DNA of 64,000 nucleotides from Bradyrhizobium iriomotense (GCF_018129405.1 NZ_JAFCLP010000002.1:310001-374000), one strand, 5' to 3'. Shown: positions 30,470-40,165, numbered from the stretch's first letter. Numbers and translations are program-made. Notes: generated from the letters alone by a model not told the origin.

Positions 30470-30491
30470 GCGTTTTCCAGACGGAAAACGC
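30470..30491. repeat. Perfect hairpin in the tpiA-ppiD divergent region
   Basis: GCGTTTTCC-AGAC-GGAAAACGC is a perfect 9-bp stem with a 4-base loop in the 256-base gap between the divergent tpiA and ppiD starts. A terminator is unlikely in that location. The GCGTTTTCC core recurs in Bradyrhizobium intergenic repeats to my recollection, so it is either a repeat fragment or an operator. Confidence 0.45.
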
Positions 30492-30650
30492 TTTGGGGCT
30501 TTTAACCGCAGCTCCTCGCCGTCGCATGACCCGAGGTTGCGGGGGGAAAGCCGCCACTTTATGATGATCTATCAATTTGGTGACGCGCTTTTGCGGAATC
30601 TGCATTAAGACGCGCTCCCGTTCCCCTCCTGACCAAACAAGTTGGACCAA

Positions 30651-32549
30651 ATGCTTCGAGGAATGCGCAAGGCCTCATCAAATTGGCTCGGCAAGACCAT
30701 TATGGCCGTGGTGATGGGCGTGTTGATCGTCAGTTTCGGCATTTGGGGCATCGCCGACATCTTCAAGGGCTTCGGACAGTCCACGGTCGCCAAGATCGGC
30801 CATACCGAGATTTCGCTGAACGAGTTCCGGCAGATCTACACCGATCGCCTGCAGCAGATCAGCCGCCAGTTCGGCCGGCCGCTGACGCCCGACCAGGCCC
30901 GCGCCTTCGGCCTCGACCGGCAGGTGCTGCAGCAAACGATCGCGGAAGCCGCTCTCGACGAAGAGGCGCGCCGTCTCGGACTCGGCCAGTCCGACGAGCA
31001 GATCCGCCAGGTCATCATGAACGACCCCAACTTCAAGGGCGTCGGCGGCAACTTCGATGCGAACCGCTTCCAGGCTGTGATCCGCAATTTCGGCTATACC
31101 GAGCAGCGCTACGTCGCCGAGCAGCGCAAGGTGTCGCTGCGCCGGCAGATCACCGGCACGATCGGCGCCGGCCTCGAGCCGCCGAAGGCCATGATCGACG
31201 TGCTGACGCGCTTCCAGAACGAGCAACGCTCCATCGAATTCCTCAGGCTGGACGCGGCCCAGGCTGGTCAGATCGACGCGCCCTCGCCCGAGGCGCTCGC
31301 CGCCTATTTCGAGGATCACAAGGTCCAGTTCCGCGCACCCGAATATCGCAAGATCGCCTTTGTCGTGATCTCGCCGGAAGAGATCGGCAAATGGAGCGAG
31401 GTCTCCGACGAGGACGCCAAGAAGGTGTTCGAGCAGCGCAAGGACCGGCTCGGCACGCCGGAGAAGCGCCAGATCCATCAGATCGTGTTTCCCAACGAGG
31501 CTGAGGCAAAGACTGCACGCGAGCGCCTCGCCGGCGGAATGTCGTTCGAGGACCTCGGCAAGGAGCGCGGGCTGAGCGCCTCCGACGTCGATCTTGGACT
31601 GGTGACCAAGTCGGCGCTCGACCCCGCGGTCGGGAATGCTGCATTCGCACTTCCAGCCGGTGAGATCAGCCAGCCGATCCAGGGCGCCCTCGGCACCTCC
31701 ATCGTCAAGGTCGATAAGATCGAGCCGGGCGTCGAGGCCGACTACGCGAAGCTCGCCGGCGACATCAAGCGCGAGATCGCGACTGAGCGCGCGCGCGTCA
31801 AGGTCGCCGACCTCCGCGACAAGATGGAAGACGAGCGCGGCGGCGGCTCCAGCGTGATCGACGCGGCGCAGAAGCTCGGCCTCACCGCCGTAACCATCGA
31901 CGCTGTCGACCGCTCCGGCCGTGCTCCGAACGGCCAGCCGGTGGCCAACATCCCGCAGGGCCTCGACGTGGTGTCGCAGGCCTTCAACACCGATGTCGGC
32001 GTCGACAACGACGCGATCTCCTTCAAGGGCGGTTATGTCTGGTACGACGTGATTGCGATCACGCCGTCGCGCGACCGCAATCTCGACGAGGTTCGCGACC
32101 AGGTCGAGGCGCGCTGGCGCCAGGACCAGATCGCGACCAAGCTGAAGGCCAAGGCGACCGAGATGGTGCAGAAGCTCGAAGCGGGCGGCAAGCTCGCGGA
32201 TGAGGCGGCAGCGATCGGCGCCAAGGTCGAGAGCGCGACCGGCTTCAAGCGCGATGACTCGCCCGCCGGCGTGCCCGGCACCGTCGTGGCGGCCGCATTC
32301 CGCACCGCCAAGGACGGCGTCGGACAGACGCAAGTGAGCGGCGGCAGCGAGGTGATCGTGTTCCGCGTCACCGACATCATCGATCCCGCGGTCGATGCCG
32401 CCTCCGACGCGGTCAAGAAGCTGAAGGAAAGCCTCGACCGTGCCCAGACCGAGGAGCAGGTCGCCTCCTACGTCAACAAGCTTGAAACCGACATCGGGAC
32501 CACCATTAATCAGGCCGCCTTCGCGCAGGTGACCGGCGCGAACCAGTGA
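30651..32549 (+). CDS. ppiD: PpiD-like membrane-anchored peptidyl-prolyl isomerase/chaperone
   Basis: The 632-residue protein has one N-terminal membrane anchor (about residues 13-33, TIMAVVMGVLIVSFGIWGIAD) and a SurA-N-like chaperone region (about 45-165). A parvulin-type PPIC domain follows (about 240-345; RQIHQIVFPNEAEAKTARERLAGG, LGLVTKSAL, FALPAGEISQPIQGALGTSIVKV), then a C-terminal chaperone-like region. It helps newly exported proteins fold at the periplasmic face of the Sec translocon. I use the ATG at 30651; an in-frame TTG nine bases upstream is an alternative. It is the first gene of the ppiD-trpD-trpC-moaC run. Confidence 0.9.
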   Translation: MLRGMRKASSNWLGKTIMAVVMGVLIVSFGIWGIADIFKGFGQSTVAKIGHTEISLNEFRQIYTDRLQQISRQFGRPLTPDQARAFGLDRQVLQQTIAEAALDEEARRLGLGQSDEQIRQVIMNDPNFKGVGGNFDANRFQAVIRNFGYTEQRYVAEQRKVSLRRQITGTIGAGLEPPKAMIDVLTRFQNEQRSIEFLRLDAAQAGQIDAPSPEALAAYFEDHKVQFRAPEYRKIAFVVISPEEIGKWSEVSDEDAKKVFEQRKDRLGTPEKRQIHQIVFPNEAEAKTARERLAGGMSFEDLGKERGLSASDVDLGLVTKSALDPAVGNAAFALPAGEISQPIQGALGTSIVKVDKIEPGVEADYAKLAGDIKREIATERARVKVADLRDKMEDERGGGSSVIDAAQKLGLTAVTIDAVDRSGRAPNGQPVANIPQGLDVVSQAFNTDVGVDNDAISFKGGYVWYDVIAITPSRDRNLDEVRDQVEARWRQDQIATKLKAKATEMVQKLEAGGKLADEAAAIGAKVESATGFKRDDSPAGVPGTVVAAAFRTAKDGVGQTQVSGGSEVIVFRVTDIIDPAVDAASDAVKKLKESLDRAQTEEQVASYVNKLETDIGTTINQAAFAQVTGANQ

Positions 32550-32563
32550 GTTGAAAGCACGCG

Positions 32564-33577
32564 ATGGACGACCTGAAATCGATCATTGGAAAAGTGGCGA
32601 CCGGCGCCAGCCTGTCGCGTGACGAAGCCGCTTCCGCCTTCGATGCCATGATGTCGGGCGAGGCAACGCCCTCGCAGATGGGCGGTCTCTTGATGGCGCT
32701 GCGGGTGCGCGGCGAGACCGTGGACGAGATCACCGGCGCGGTGGCGGCGATGCGCTCCAAGATGCTGACCGTGACGGCACCGCCCGACGCCGTCGACATC
32801 GTCGGCACCGGCGGCGACGGCTCCGGCTCGGTCAACGTCTCGACCTGCGCCTCCTTCATCGTCGCAGGTACCGGCGTGCCGGTGGCCAAGCACGGCAACC
32901 GCGCACTGTCGTCGCGCTCGGGTGCCGCCGACGTGCTGGCTTCGCTCGGGGTGAAGATCGACCTCAAACCCGAGCAAGTCGGCCGCTGCGTGCGCGAATG
33001 CGGCATCGGCTTCATGTTCGCCCCCGCCCACCATCCCGCCATGAAGAACGTCGGCCCGACCCGGGTCGAGCTGGCGACCCGCACGATCTTCAACCTGCTC
33101 GGCCCCCTGTCCAATCCGGCGGGCGTGAAGCGGCAGATGGTCGGCGTGTTCTCCAGGCAATGGGTGCAGCCGCTGGCGCAGGTGCTCAAGAACCTCGGAT
33201 CCGAATCCGTCTGGGTCGTGCATGGCTCCGATGGTCTCGACGAGATCACCCTCACCGGCCCGACCTTCGTGTCCGCGCTCCACAATGGCGAGATCAGGAA
33301 TTTCGAGGTGACGCCGGAGGAAGCCGGACTGACGCGCTGCGAGACCGGCGCGCTCAAGGGCGGCGATGCCGACGCCAATGCGATCGCGCTGCAAAGCGTG
33401 CTCAACGGCAAGCCGAGTCCCTACCGCGACGTGGCGTTGATGAACGCCGCCGCCGCACTGGTCGTGGCCGGCCGCGCCAAGGACCTCAAGGAGGGCGTCG
33501 CGATCGGCGCCAAATCGCTCGACAGCGGCGCGGCGAACGCGCGGCTGAAACACCTGATCGCGGTCTCCAACGGCTGA
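32564..33577 (+). CDS. trpD: Anthranilate phosphoribosyltransferase
   Basis: TrpD transfers the phosphoribosyl group of PRPP to anthranilate in tryptophan synthesis. The 337-residue protein has the PRPP-binding [14 protein letters not shown] (about residues 82-95), [18 protein letters not shown], the substrate-binding [18 protein letters not shown] and [11 protein letters not shown]. Length is typical. It follows ppiD by 14 bases and precedes trpC by seven bases, indicating one transcript. trpE/trpG are not in this window. Confidence 0.96.
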   Translation: MDDLKSIIGKVATGASLSRDEAASAFDAMMSGEATPSQMGGLLMALRVRGETVDEITGAVAAMRSKMLTVTAPPDAVDIVGTGGDGSGSVNVSTCASFIVAGTGVPVAKHGNRALSSRSGAADVLASLGVKIDLKPEQVGRCVRECGIGFMFAPAHHPAMKNVGPTRVELATRTIFNLLGPLSNPAGVKRQMVGVFSRQWVQPLAQVLKNLGSESVWVVHGSDGLDEITLTGPTFVSALHNGEIRNFEVTPEEAGLTRCETGALKGGDADANAIALQSVLNGKPSPYRDVALMNAAAALVVAGRAKDLKEGVAIGAKSLDSGAANARLKHLIAVSNG

Positions 33578-33584
33578 GCCTGAC

Positions 33585-34406
33585 ATGTCGGACATCCTGA
33601 CCAAGATCGAGGCGTACAAGCGCGATGAGATTGCCGCCGCCAAGCGCGCGCAGCCGCTGTCGGCGGTGGAGGCGAAGGCCAAGGCAGAGCCCGGCGCGCG
33701 CGGATTCGTGCGCGCGATCCGGGCCAAGCATGCCAATGGCGATTACGCGCTGATCGCCGAGGTCAAGAAGGCCTCGCCGTCGAAAGGATTGATCCGCGCC
33801 GATTTCGATCCGCCGCTCCTCGCCAAGGCCTATGAGGCCGGCGGCGCCGCGTGTCTTTCGGTGCTGACGGACACGCCCTCGTTCCAGGGCCATCTCGACT
33901 TCATGGTGGCTGCGCGCGCGGCGACCTCGCTGCCGGTGCTGCGCAAAGATTTTATGTTCGACACCTACCAGGTGGCCGAAGCCCGCGCACACGGAGCGGA
34001 CTGCATCCTGATCATCATGGCCGCGCTCGACGACGCCACCGCCAAGGACCTCGAGGATGCCGCCATCGCCTATGGCATGGACGTGCTGATCGAGATCCAT
34101 GACCGTGCCGAGCTCGACCGGGCGCTGAAACTTCGCTCGCCGATGATCGGCGTCAACAACCGCAATTTGCGCACTTTCGAGACCACGCTCGCGACCAGCG
34201 AGGCACTGGCGCCGCTGATCCCCGAGGGGCGGCTGATGGTCGGCGAAAGCGGCATCTTCACCCCTGCCGATCTCGCCCGGCTCGAGCGCGTCGGCATGTC
34301 GACCTTCCTGGTCGGCGAGAGCCTGATGCGGCAGGCCGATGTCACCGCCGCCACGCGCACGCTGCTCGCGCGCGAGACCGGCGCGCGCGCGACCGGTACG
34401 CGCTGA
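33585..34406 (+). CDS. trpC: Indole-3-glycerol phosphate synthase
   Basis: TrpC catalyses ring closure to indole-3-glycerol phosphate. The 273-residue TIM-barrel protein shows the catalytic Lys/Glu motifs in [15 protein letters not shown] (about residue 55), [34 protein letters not shown] and [11 protein letters not shown]. It is monofunctional, without a fused TrpF. Its stop lies one base before the moaC ATG, so the two are tightly coupled, the usual arrangement in Rhizobiales. Confidence 0.96.
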   Translation: MSDILTKIEAYKRDEIAAAKRAQPLSAVEAKAKAEPGARGFVRAIRAKHANGDYALIAEVKKASPSKGLIRADFDPPLLAKAYEAGGAACLSVLTDTPSFQGHLDFMVAARAATSLPVLRKDFMFDTYQVAEARAHGADCILIIMAALDDATAKDLEDAAIAYGMDVLIEIHDRAELDRALKLRSPMIGVNNRNLRTFETTLATSEALAPLIPEGRLMVGESGIFTPADLARLERVGMSTFLVGESLMRQADVTAATRTLLARETGARATGTR

Positions 34407-34407
34407 C

Positions 34408-34923
34408 ATGGCGCGCAAGACTTCCACGACCACGCCTTCGAAGAAAGCAGGCCCTGCCCTCACCCATATCGGCGCCTCCGGCGAAGCGCGGATGGTGGAC
34501 GTCTCGGCCAAGCCCGCGACCGAGCGGCTCGCTGTCGCTGAAGGCCGCGTCGTCATGACCAAGGAGACGCTCGACCTGATCGTGTCCGGCAACGCCAAGA
34601 AGGGCGATGTGCTCGGCACCGCGCGCATCGCCGGCATCATGGCGGCCAAGCGCACCTCCGAGCTGATCCCGCTCTGTCATCCGCTCGCGCTGTCCAAGGT
34701 CACCGTCGACATCGAGCCCGACGCGAAACTGCCGGGCTGCCTCGTCCGCGCCAGCGTCAAGGTGACGGGACCGACCGGCGTCGAGATGGAGGCGCTCACG
34801 GCCGTCTCGGTCGCCTGCCTCACCATCTACGACATGATCAAGGCCGTCGAGCGCGGCGTGCGGATCGAGGGCATCCATCTCGTCGAGAAGCTCGGCGGCA
34901 AGTCCGGCCATTACCGCGCCTGA
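34408..34923 (+). CDS. moaC: Cyclic pyranopterin monophosphate synthase MoaC
   Basis: MoaC works with MoaA in the first step of molybdenum cofactor synthesis, forming cPMP. The 171-residue protein has [38 protein letters not shown] and the catalytic segment [30 protein letters not shown], ending GGKSGHYRA. The ATG one base past trpC is preferred; an upstream in-frame ATG lies inside trpC. In many Rhizobiales moeA follows directly, but here it is 16.5 kb away at 51428, which marks an insertion or rearrangement. Confidence 0.95.
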   Translation: MARKTSTTTPSKKAGPALTHIGASGEARMVDVSAKPATERLAVAEGRVVMTKETLDLIVSGNAKKGDVLGTARIAGIMAAKRTSELIPLCHPLALSKVTVDIEPDAKLPGCLVRASVKVTGPTGVEMEALTAVSVACLTIYDMIKAVERGVRIEGIHLVEKLGGKSGHYRA

Positions 34924-35080
34924 TCTTCCGCTACGACCGGCATCACAGGTGTCTTCCGGCAATTCCTGCACGGCTTGCATCCCGCGCATCGATCGCTTTT
35001 GTGTGTAACGATTCATGTCGCGTTAACCGCGCTTCCTAACTTCGCCTCCATACCGTTCCCGTAAACCAACGGATGTCTTG

Positions 35081-35099
35081 AGGATCAAGAATTGATCCT
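35081..35099 (+). promoter_or_regulatory. Perfect hairpin in the leader of the GGDEF-EAL gene
   Basis: AGGATCAA-GAA-TTGATCCT is a perfect 8-bp stem with a 3-base loop, 24 bases before the ATG at 35124. The only Shine-Dalgarno-like GAGGA overlaps its 5-prime arm, so the hairpin could occlude ribosome binding, or the palindrome could be an operator. Function is inference. Confidence 0.4.
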
Positions 35100-35123
35100 G
35101 GCGTGTGCGCGGCAATAACCGAC

Positions 35124-37844
35124 ATGATGACGAGATACGGCAGTCGCATTTTCGACCAGGCCTTCGTGCGCAGCGGACCGATCCGCTGGCTGGTCGTGGG
35201 CGGCACGCTGCTGATCGCCGCGATCGCGGTCGGCGCGACGCTGATGGCACAGAATTTCCGCGAACGCACGCTGCGCAATTCCGGCCGCGAGCTGGAAAAC
35301 ACCGTGCTGATGCTGGCCCATCATTTCGATCAGCAATTGCAGGATTTCGCGGTCATTCAGAAGGACTTCGTCGACCACGTCCGCGCGATCGGCATTGCCA
35401 GCGCGGATAACTATCGCAAGCGCCTCTCCGGGCAGGACATCCACCGGATGCTGCGCTCGAAGATCGAGGCGCTGCCCTATATCGGCGGCGTCAATGTCAT
35501 CGATGCCGACGGCAATCTGGTCAACTCGTCGACCGCGTGGCCGGCCCCCAAGGTGAACGTTGCCGATCGCGCCTATTTCCGCACCTTCAAATACGACCCC
35601 TATTCGCCTGATGTCCTGATCGAGCCGCTGCACAGCCGTATCTCCAGCGCCTGGACCATCCTGATCGTCCGCAAGATCGTCGGCCCGAACGGCGAGTTCA
35701 TGGGCGTGGTCGGTCGCGGCATCGAGCCGGCCAATTTCGAGAAGTTCTTCGAGAACGTGGTGCTCGGCGAAGGCGCGACGATCTCGATGCTGCATCGCGA
35801 CGGCACGCTGCTCGCCCGCTATCCCCATTCCAGTGAATTGATGGGGCGAAATTTCAAGACCGGCCCGTTCGAGCAGCAGCGGGTCTTCGGGCTCGATCAC
35901 TTCGCCGGACGCTTCATGAGCCCGGTCGACGGCGAAGACCGCCTGATCGCCTCGCACGCCCTGCCCCACTTCCCGATCCTGATGATGGCCACCACGACGC
36001 GGACGGCGGCCTTGACGGACTGGCGTGAGCAGATCGGCATCCTGATCTCGGTCGCCGCCTCTTCCGCGCTCGCCATCGCCGGCGTCCTGATCGCGATCGT
36101 GCGCAAGCTGCTGGAGCAGCACCGCCTCTCGCGAGAACGGCTGACGCTGGAAAAGCAGCGTCTCGACCGCGCGGTCAACAACATGACCCAGGGTCTTTTG
36201 CTGTTCGACGCCGAGCGTCGACTCGTGGTGTGCAACCAGCGCTATATCGAAATGTACGGCCTGTCGGCCGCCGTGGTGAAGCCCGGCTGCAGCTTCCACG
36301 ACATCATCGCGCATCGTAAGACGACCGGCTCGTTCACCGGCGACGTCGATCAATATGTCGAGCGCGTGCTGCGCGACATTCACGTGCGCAACTCCATGGT
36401 GGTCGACACCGCCGACGGTCGCTCGATCCAGGTCCTCAACGAACCGCTCGCGGACGGCGGTTGGGTGGCGACGCACGAGGACATTACCGAGCGCCGGCGC
36501 ATCGAGGAGCGCATCACCCACCTTGCCCACTACGACGCGCTGACCGATCTGCCCAACCGCGCCATGTTCCACGAGCATCTGCGGCAGGAGCTGGCCGCCA
36601 TCGGCAATGATGAGCAGGTCGCGGTCCACTACATCGACATCGACGAGTTCAAGGGCGTCAACGACGCGCTCGGCCATCTCGTCGGCGACGAGCTGCTGAA
36701 ATCGGTCGCAACGAGCCTCAGCCGCTGCGCCGGCACGATGGACTTCGTGGCGCGGCTCGGCGGCGACGAATTTGCCATCGTGCAGAGCGCGGTGACCTCG
36801 CCGGAACAGGTCAACGATCTCGTCGCCCGGGTCTTCCAGGCCATCCGCACCCCGTTCGACTGCATGGGCCATCATCTCACCAGCGACGCCAGCATCGGCA
36901 TCGCGCTGGCGCCGGGACACGGCACGGCGCTGGACCAGATCCTGAAGAACGCGGACCTTGCGATGTACGCCGCCAAATCCGCGGGACGCCGCACCTACCG
37001 CTTCTTCGAGCCCGAGATGGATGCCAAGGTCCGCGAGCGGCGGCAGCTCGAGATCGACCTGCGCCACGCCATCGCCCAAGGGGGGCTCGAGGTCTACTAC
37101 CAGCCCTGCCTCGGCCTGAAGGACGACCGCATCACCGGCTGCGAGGCGCTGGTGCGCTGGCGCCATCCCGAGCGCGGCATGGTCTCGCCGGCCGAGTTCA
37201 TCCCGATCGCCGAAGACACCGGCCTGATCAACGAGATCGGCGAATGGGTGCTGGCGACCGCCTGCCGGGATGCGGCCGGCTGGCCCGACGACATCCGCCT
37301 CGCCGTCAACGTCTCGCCGGTGCAGTTCAAGAGTGGCACGCTGGCGCTGAAGATCATGGCGGCGCTCGCCGCCTCCAACTTGCCGGCGAGCCGACTCGAG
37401 CTCGAAATCACCGAGGCGGTGTTGATCCGCGACGACGACACGGCGCTCACGATCCTGCATCAGCTCCGCGCCATCGGCGTCCGTATCGCGCTCGATGATT
37501 TCGGCACGGGCTATTCCTCGCTGAGCTATCTGCACCGTTTCCCGTTCGACAAGATCAAGATCGACCGCTGCTTCGTCGACGACATCGCCGGCCCCGATGG
37601 CTCCGCCAGCATCGTCCAGGCGGTCGTCAACCTGGCGGCCGCCCGTCGCATGACCACCACGGCGGAGGGTGTCGAGACCGAGGAGCAGCAGCGCCTGCTC
37701 CGCACGCTCGGCTGCTCCGAGATGCAGGGTTATCTGTTCAGCGCCGCCAAGCCCGCCGACAAGATGCTGGAGCTGTTCGCGCTGCATCGCAGCCGGCTCG
37801 CCCGGCGCGAAGGCAGCGAGGGCCGCCGGCGCGAGGCCGGTTAG
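35124..37844 (+). CDS. Membrane-bound diguanylate cyclase/phosphodiesterase (sensor-PAS-GGDEF-EAL)
   Basis: The 906-residue protein has an N-terminal membrane helix (about residues 18-40), a periplasmic Cache-like sensor (about 45-295) and a second helix (about 300-325). A PAS domain (about 345-465) leads to GGDEF (about 480-635, intact motif RLGGDEFAIV) and EAL (about 655-895; CEALVRWRHPERG, ALDDFGTGYSSL, KIDRCFVDDI). Both catalytic motifs are intact, so it may make or degrade cyclic-di-GMP. The start could instead be the GTG at 35103, next to the hairpin. It opens the accessory block between moaC and moeA, and its stop overlaps that of the convergent sigma factor gene. Confidence 0.92.
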   Translation: MMTRYGSRIFDQAFVRSGPIRWLVVGGTLLIAAIAVGATLMAQNFRERTLRNSGRELENTVLMLAHHFDQQLQDFAVIQKDFVDHVRAIGIASADNYRKRLSGQDIHRMLRSKIEALPYIGGVNVIDADGNLVNSSTAWPAPKVNVADRAYFRTFKYDPYSPDVLIEPLHSRISSAWTILIVRKIVGPNGEFMGVVGRGIEPANFEKFFENVVLGEGATISMLHRDGTLLARYPHSSELMGRNFKTGPFEQQRVFGLDHFAGRFMSPVDGEDRLIASHALPHFPILMMATTTRTAALTDWREQIGILISVAASSALAIAGVLIAIVRKLLEQHRLSRERLTLEKQRLDRAVNNMTQGLLLFDAERRLVVCNQRYIEMYGLSAAVVKPGCSFHDIIAHRKTTGSFTGDVDQYVERVLRDIHVRNSMVVDTADGRSIQVLNEPLADGGWVATHEDITERRRIEERITHLAHYDALTDLPNRAMFHEHLRQELAAIGNDEQVAVHYIDIDEFKGVNDALGHLVGDELLKSVATSLSRCAGTMDFVARLGGDEFAIVQSAVTSPEQVNDLVARVFQAIRTPFDCMGHHLTSDASIGIALAPGHGTALDQILKNADLAMYAAKSAGRRTYRFFEPEMDAKVRERRQLEIDLRHAIAQGGLEVYYQPCLGLKDDRITGCEALVRWRHPERGMVSPAEFIPIAEDTGLINEIGEWVLATACRDAAGWPDDIRLAVNVSPVQFKSGTLALKIMAALAASNLPASRLELEITEAVLIRDDDTALTILHQLRAIGVRIALDDFGTGYSSLSYLHRFPFDKIKIDRCFVDDIAGPDGSASIVQAVVNLAAARRMTTTAEGVETEEQQRLLRTLGCSEMQGYLFSAAKPADKMLELFALHRSRLARREGSEGRRREAG

Positions 37845-38452
37845 GTCGGACCTCGGTTGTCTGCGCAGCGGCACTCCCAGAAGCTTTCCTCGAGACATAC
37901 AACACAGGTCTGCTCGAGGCGCTCCTTCAGGGCGTGCCGTGCGCGATGAAGCCGGACAGTCAGGTTGTTCACGGTAACGCCCAGATCGGCAGCAACCAGC
38001 TCCCGCGGCTCACCGCCGAGATCCACCCTCCTGATGACCTCGGCATGCTCCGGCTTCATCAGGGACAGATGGGTATGAAGACACTCGCAGACCGCGGCAT
38101 TCGCCGCGGCGTCCTGCTCGGCGGCAAGACGATCGTTGAGCTCGTTCGGGAACGGCATCTCCCGCGCCCTGCTCCTCGATGTCTGGCGGTGAAAGTCGGC
38201 GATGGTCGTTGCCAGGACCCTGCTCAGCCAGCCCCGAACCGAATCCGCATCGCGGATATCGCCGGATCGCTCCAGTGCGCGCAACATGAATGCCTGGAGC
38301 ACCTCCTCCGCTTCCGCCTGACCACCAAAGCGTCGCTGCAGATAACCGCGGAGGCGATCGTAGCTGCCGATGAGGGCGGCACGAACGATCGTGTCCTGCG
38401 CGTCCAGGGAACCGGCTGTCTGCATCGGCAGACTCTCGTTCGGCGACTTCAT
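37841..38452 (-). CDS. ECF-type sigma factor with a cysteine-rich C-terminal tail
   Basis: The 203-residue protein has sigma region 2 (about residues 28-95; RGYLQRRFGGQAEAEEVLQAF, GWLSRVLATTIADFHRQ) and region 4 (about 125-180; VAADLGVTVNNLTVRLHRARHALKERL), with no region 3, as in ECF factors. A tail with Cys183, Cys186, Cys194 and Cys196 (CVVC and CRC) follows region 4, and CEC occurs at 122-124. Cys-rich tails on ECF factors can bind metal directly, as in copper-responsive CorE of Myxococcus. No anti-sigma gene is adjacent, consistent with self-contained sensing. It is co-directional with, and downstream of, the cytochrome cluster. Confidence 0.85.
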   Translation of the reverse strand: MKSPNESLPMQTAGSLDAQDTIVRAALIGSYDRLRGYLQRRFGGQAEAEEVLQAFMLRALERSGDIRDADSVRGWLSRVLATTIADFHRQTSRSRAREMPFPNELNDRLAAEQDAAANAAVCECLHTHLSLMKPEHAEVIRRVDLGGEPRELVAADLGVTVNNLTVRLHRARHALKERLEQTCVVCLEESFWECRCADNRGPT

Positions 38453-38769
38453 GACGTATCGTCCTTGGATGCCATTCGGCAGATCGCTTCGCGGTGGCGG
38501 GAACGTATCGATCCGGACAAGGGTCGCGAGAGATCACCGCTATGGCGGCGCTCACGCGGCCAACTTGCCTACCGCAAGCTGCTGATCACGATGTCGGCGC
38601 TCTCCCGCTCAACGCTTAGCGCGCGAGCAGAAAGCCAGGTCGGCTCTGCCGCGCCTGCGCGTGCGAGACCTTGCGCGCATCGTCGTCATCCGCTTGGACA
38701 TGTGTCCTTGGCAGACGTGTCGCTTCGCGCCCGGATCAGAGCGACGCAGTTCGGTCTTTGGCAGCTATC
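38453..38769. other. 317-base gap without a recognisable gene
   Basis: The region between the His/Cys-rich protein gene and the sigma factor gene has no reading frame with family character or ribosome-binding site. It should hold the sigma factor promoter. AAGGA lies about ten bases before the sigma start. I saw no strong hairpin. Confidence 0.5.
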
Positions 38770-39168
38770 TCAGGCGATGGGGGGCCGGTAGTGACGACGG
38801 AACGCACCTTCGTCGTCGATCACGTCGGGCTGCGCTTCGCAGCGCGAGTGCGGGAGCACGAACTCCGCAATGGCGGGAGCTTGGGGCGACACGGCGCTGA
38901 AGCACAGCACCGAGCCGCAGCAGCTCGCATGCCGGTCGCGGGGCTCGTCCTGGTCGTCGTCACAAGCTCCGGTCATCGCAACGTCGTGCGAATGCGCAAC
39001 CGATCCGGCATCGGCCTGATCGTGCTCATGCGCATGCTGATGCTCGCACGGAATCGCCGTAACTGAGACGATCGGGACCGCAAGAGACGGCGTCATCGAC
39101 GCAAGCAGATAGGCGATGGCGACAAGCCATCCCCACCACCTTCGCCTTGGCTTCATCAAGCCAATCAT
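38770..39168 (-). CDS. His/Cys-rich small membrane or exported protein, probable metal binding
   Basis: I do not recognise the family with certainty; it resembles DUF2946-like metal-associated proteins. The 132-residue product starts with basic KPRRRWW and one hydrophobic segment (WGWLVAIAYLLASMTPSLA, about residues 11-30), which is either a signal peptide or an anchor. The rest is His/Asp-rich (CEHQHAHEHDQ, HSHDVAM) with ASCCGSVLCFS, a plausible periplasmic metal-binding stretch. The ATG at 39168 has GGGAGCGG just upstream; a longer frame adds 35 residues of unlikely sequence. It lies 217 bases downstream of the heptaheme cytochrome gene, on the same strand. Confidence 0.65.
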   Translation of the reverse strand: MIGLMKPRRRWWGWLVAIAYLLASMTPSLAVPIVSVTAIPCEHQHAHEHDQADAGSVAHSHDVAMTGACDDDQDEPRDRHASCCGSVLCFSAVSPQAPAIAEFVLPHSRCEAQPDVIDDEGAFRRHYRPPIA

Positions 39169-39385
39169 TTCCGCTCCCGCTACCCGTCGTGGAATATATA
39201 ACTCTGGTTGTACGGCCGGCCAACAGAAAACGACGCACATAGAGCCGGCAAGACAGGACAGATGCTGCGCCACATTCGTCCGGCGGAATTATGGGCCTCG
39301 CAAGCCATCGTGCTCCGGCAGCGCAGCTCATGGGATATTTTTCGCTGCCCACCGTAATGTATGAGCCACATCCGCGTCGCACCAA

Positions 39386-40165
39386 TCAATGGTGCTTCAT
39401 CCAGCCGACGCCTTTGATGTCGTTGAACGAGTCCGTCCTGTGGCACAGAAAGCATTGATCGACCGATGCGCGCTCCTGCCCCGCGATCGTCCGATCCATC
39501 ATGATGAAGTGGCCCATGTAGTGGCTCGGCGGCGCCTGATGGCATTGGGCGCAGTCCTTCGAGGTCGGCGAGGGATGCAGGAAACCTGCGATCTTCCAGG
39601 ACGCGAGCCCATGGCAATCCGCACATTCACGTCCAAACAATCCGCGGTGCGGTTCCCGGTTGCTGTGGCAGTTGGCGCAATCAAGCGCAGCCCGTTCCGG
39701 CCGGTCGGACCTTGGCAAGCCCAGAAACTCCGTCAGGTCGGCCCTCAGTTGATCGGCAGAGGTCCGGTCGAGCACCTTCTTGCCGGCGGCGGGCATTGTG
39801 ACTTGCAGCAAGGACGCATGGTCCATCCTGATCGGCCGCAAGTCGCCAGAGTGCTCGCGATGGCAGCCGGAACATTGACCGCCCACCACGGCATGAAACG
39901 CCGTCGATTGCTTGGCGAGATCAGCGGCGGAAGGCGCATGACAGGTGATACAGGCGGCCGCCTCGACGCCTTTGATCGGCGCATGGCAGCTCTCGCATCT
40001 GTCGGACAGGAAGGCATGCTTCGCGGACAGCGGTCCGGGGCTGACGAGCCCCGTCCAGCCCTGAACGATCCCAGGGCTGCCCCGATACAAGGCGATCGAC
40101 GCGACCGCCGCACTTGCGATCGCCAGTGTCGCGACCACGACGTAGAGCACGCCCCTGATCGTCAC
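39386..40165 (-). CDS. Membrane-anchored heptaheme cytochrome c
   Basis: The 259-residue protein has an N-terminal hydrophobic segment (residues 5-26), probably an uncleaved anchor, and seven CxxCH haem-attachment motifs at Cys57, Cys72, Cys98, Cys163, Cys181, Cys205 and Cys238. They group as three plus four around a haem-free stretch (about 103-160), and extra His residues could serve as distal ligands. It belongs to the broad multihaem cytochrome c3/c7-like group. The GTG start at 40165 overlaps the stop of the cytochrome b gene by four bases (GTGA). As the last gene of the operon it should carry electrons on the periplasmic side. Confidence 0.85.
   Translation of the reverse strand: MTIRGVLYVVVATLAIASAAVASIALYRGSPGIVQGWTGLVSPGPLSAKHAFLSDRCESCHAPIKGVEAAACITCHAPSAADLAKQSTAFHAVVGGQCSGCHREHSGDLRPIRMDHASLLQVTMPAAGKKVLDRTSADQLRADLTEFLGLPRSDRPERAALDCANCHSNREPHRGLFGRECADCHGLASWKIAGFLHPSPTSKDCAQCHQAPPSHYMGHFIMMDRTIAGQERASVDQCFLCHRTDSFNDIKGVGWMKHH

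Noticed and set aside
35085-37898. 937-codon minus-strand open frame opposite the GGDEF-EAL gene
   Set aside because: Antisense shadow of a protein with intact GGDEF, EAL and PAS motifs.
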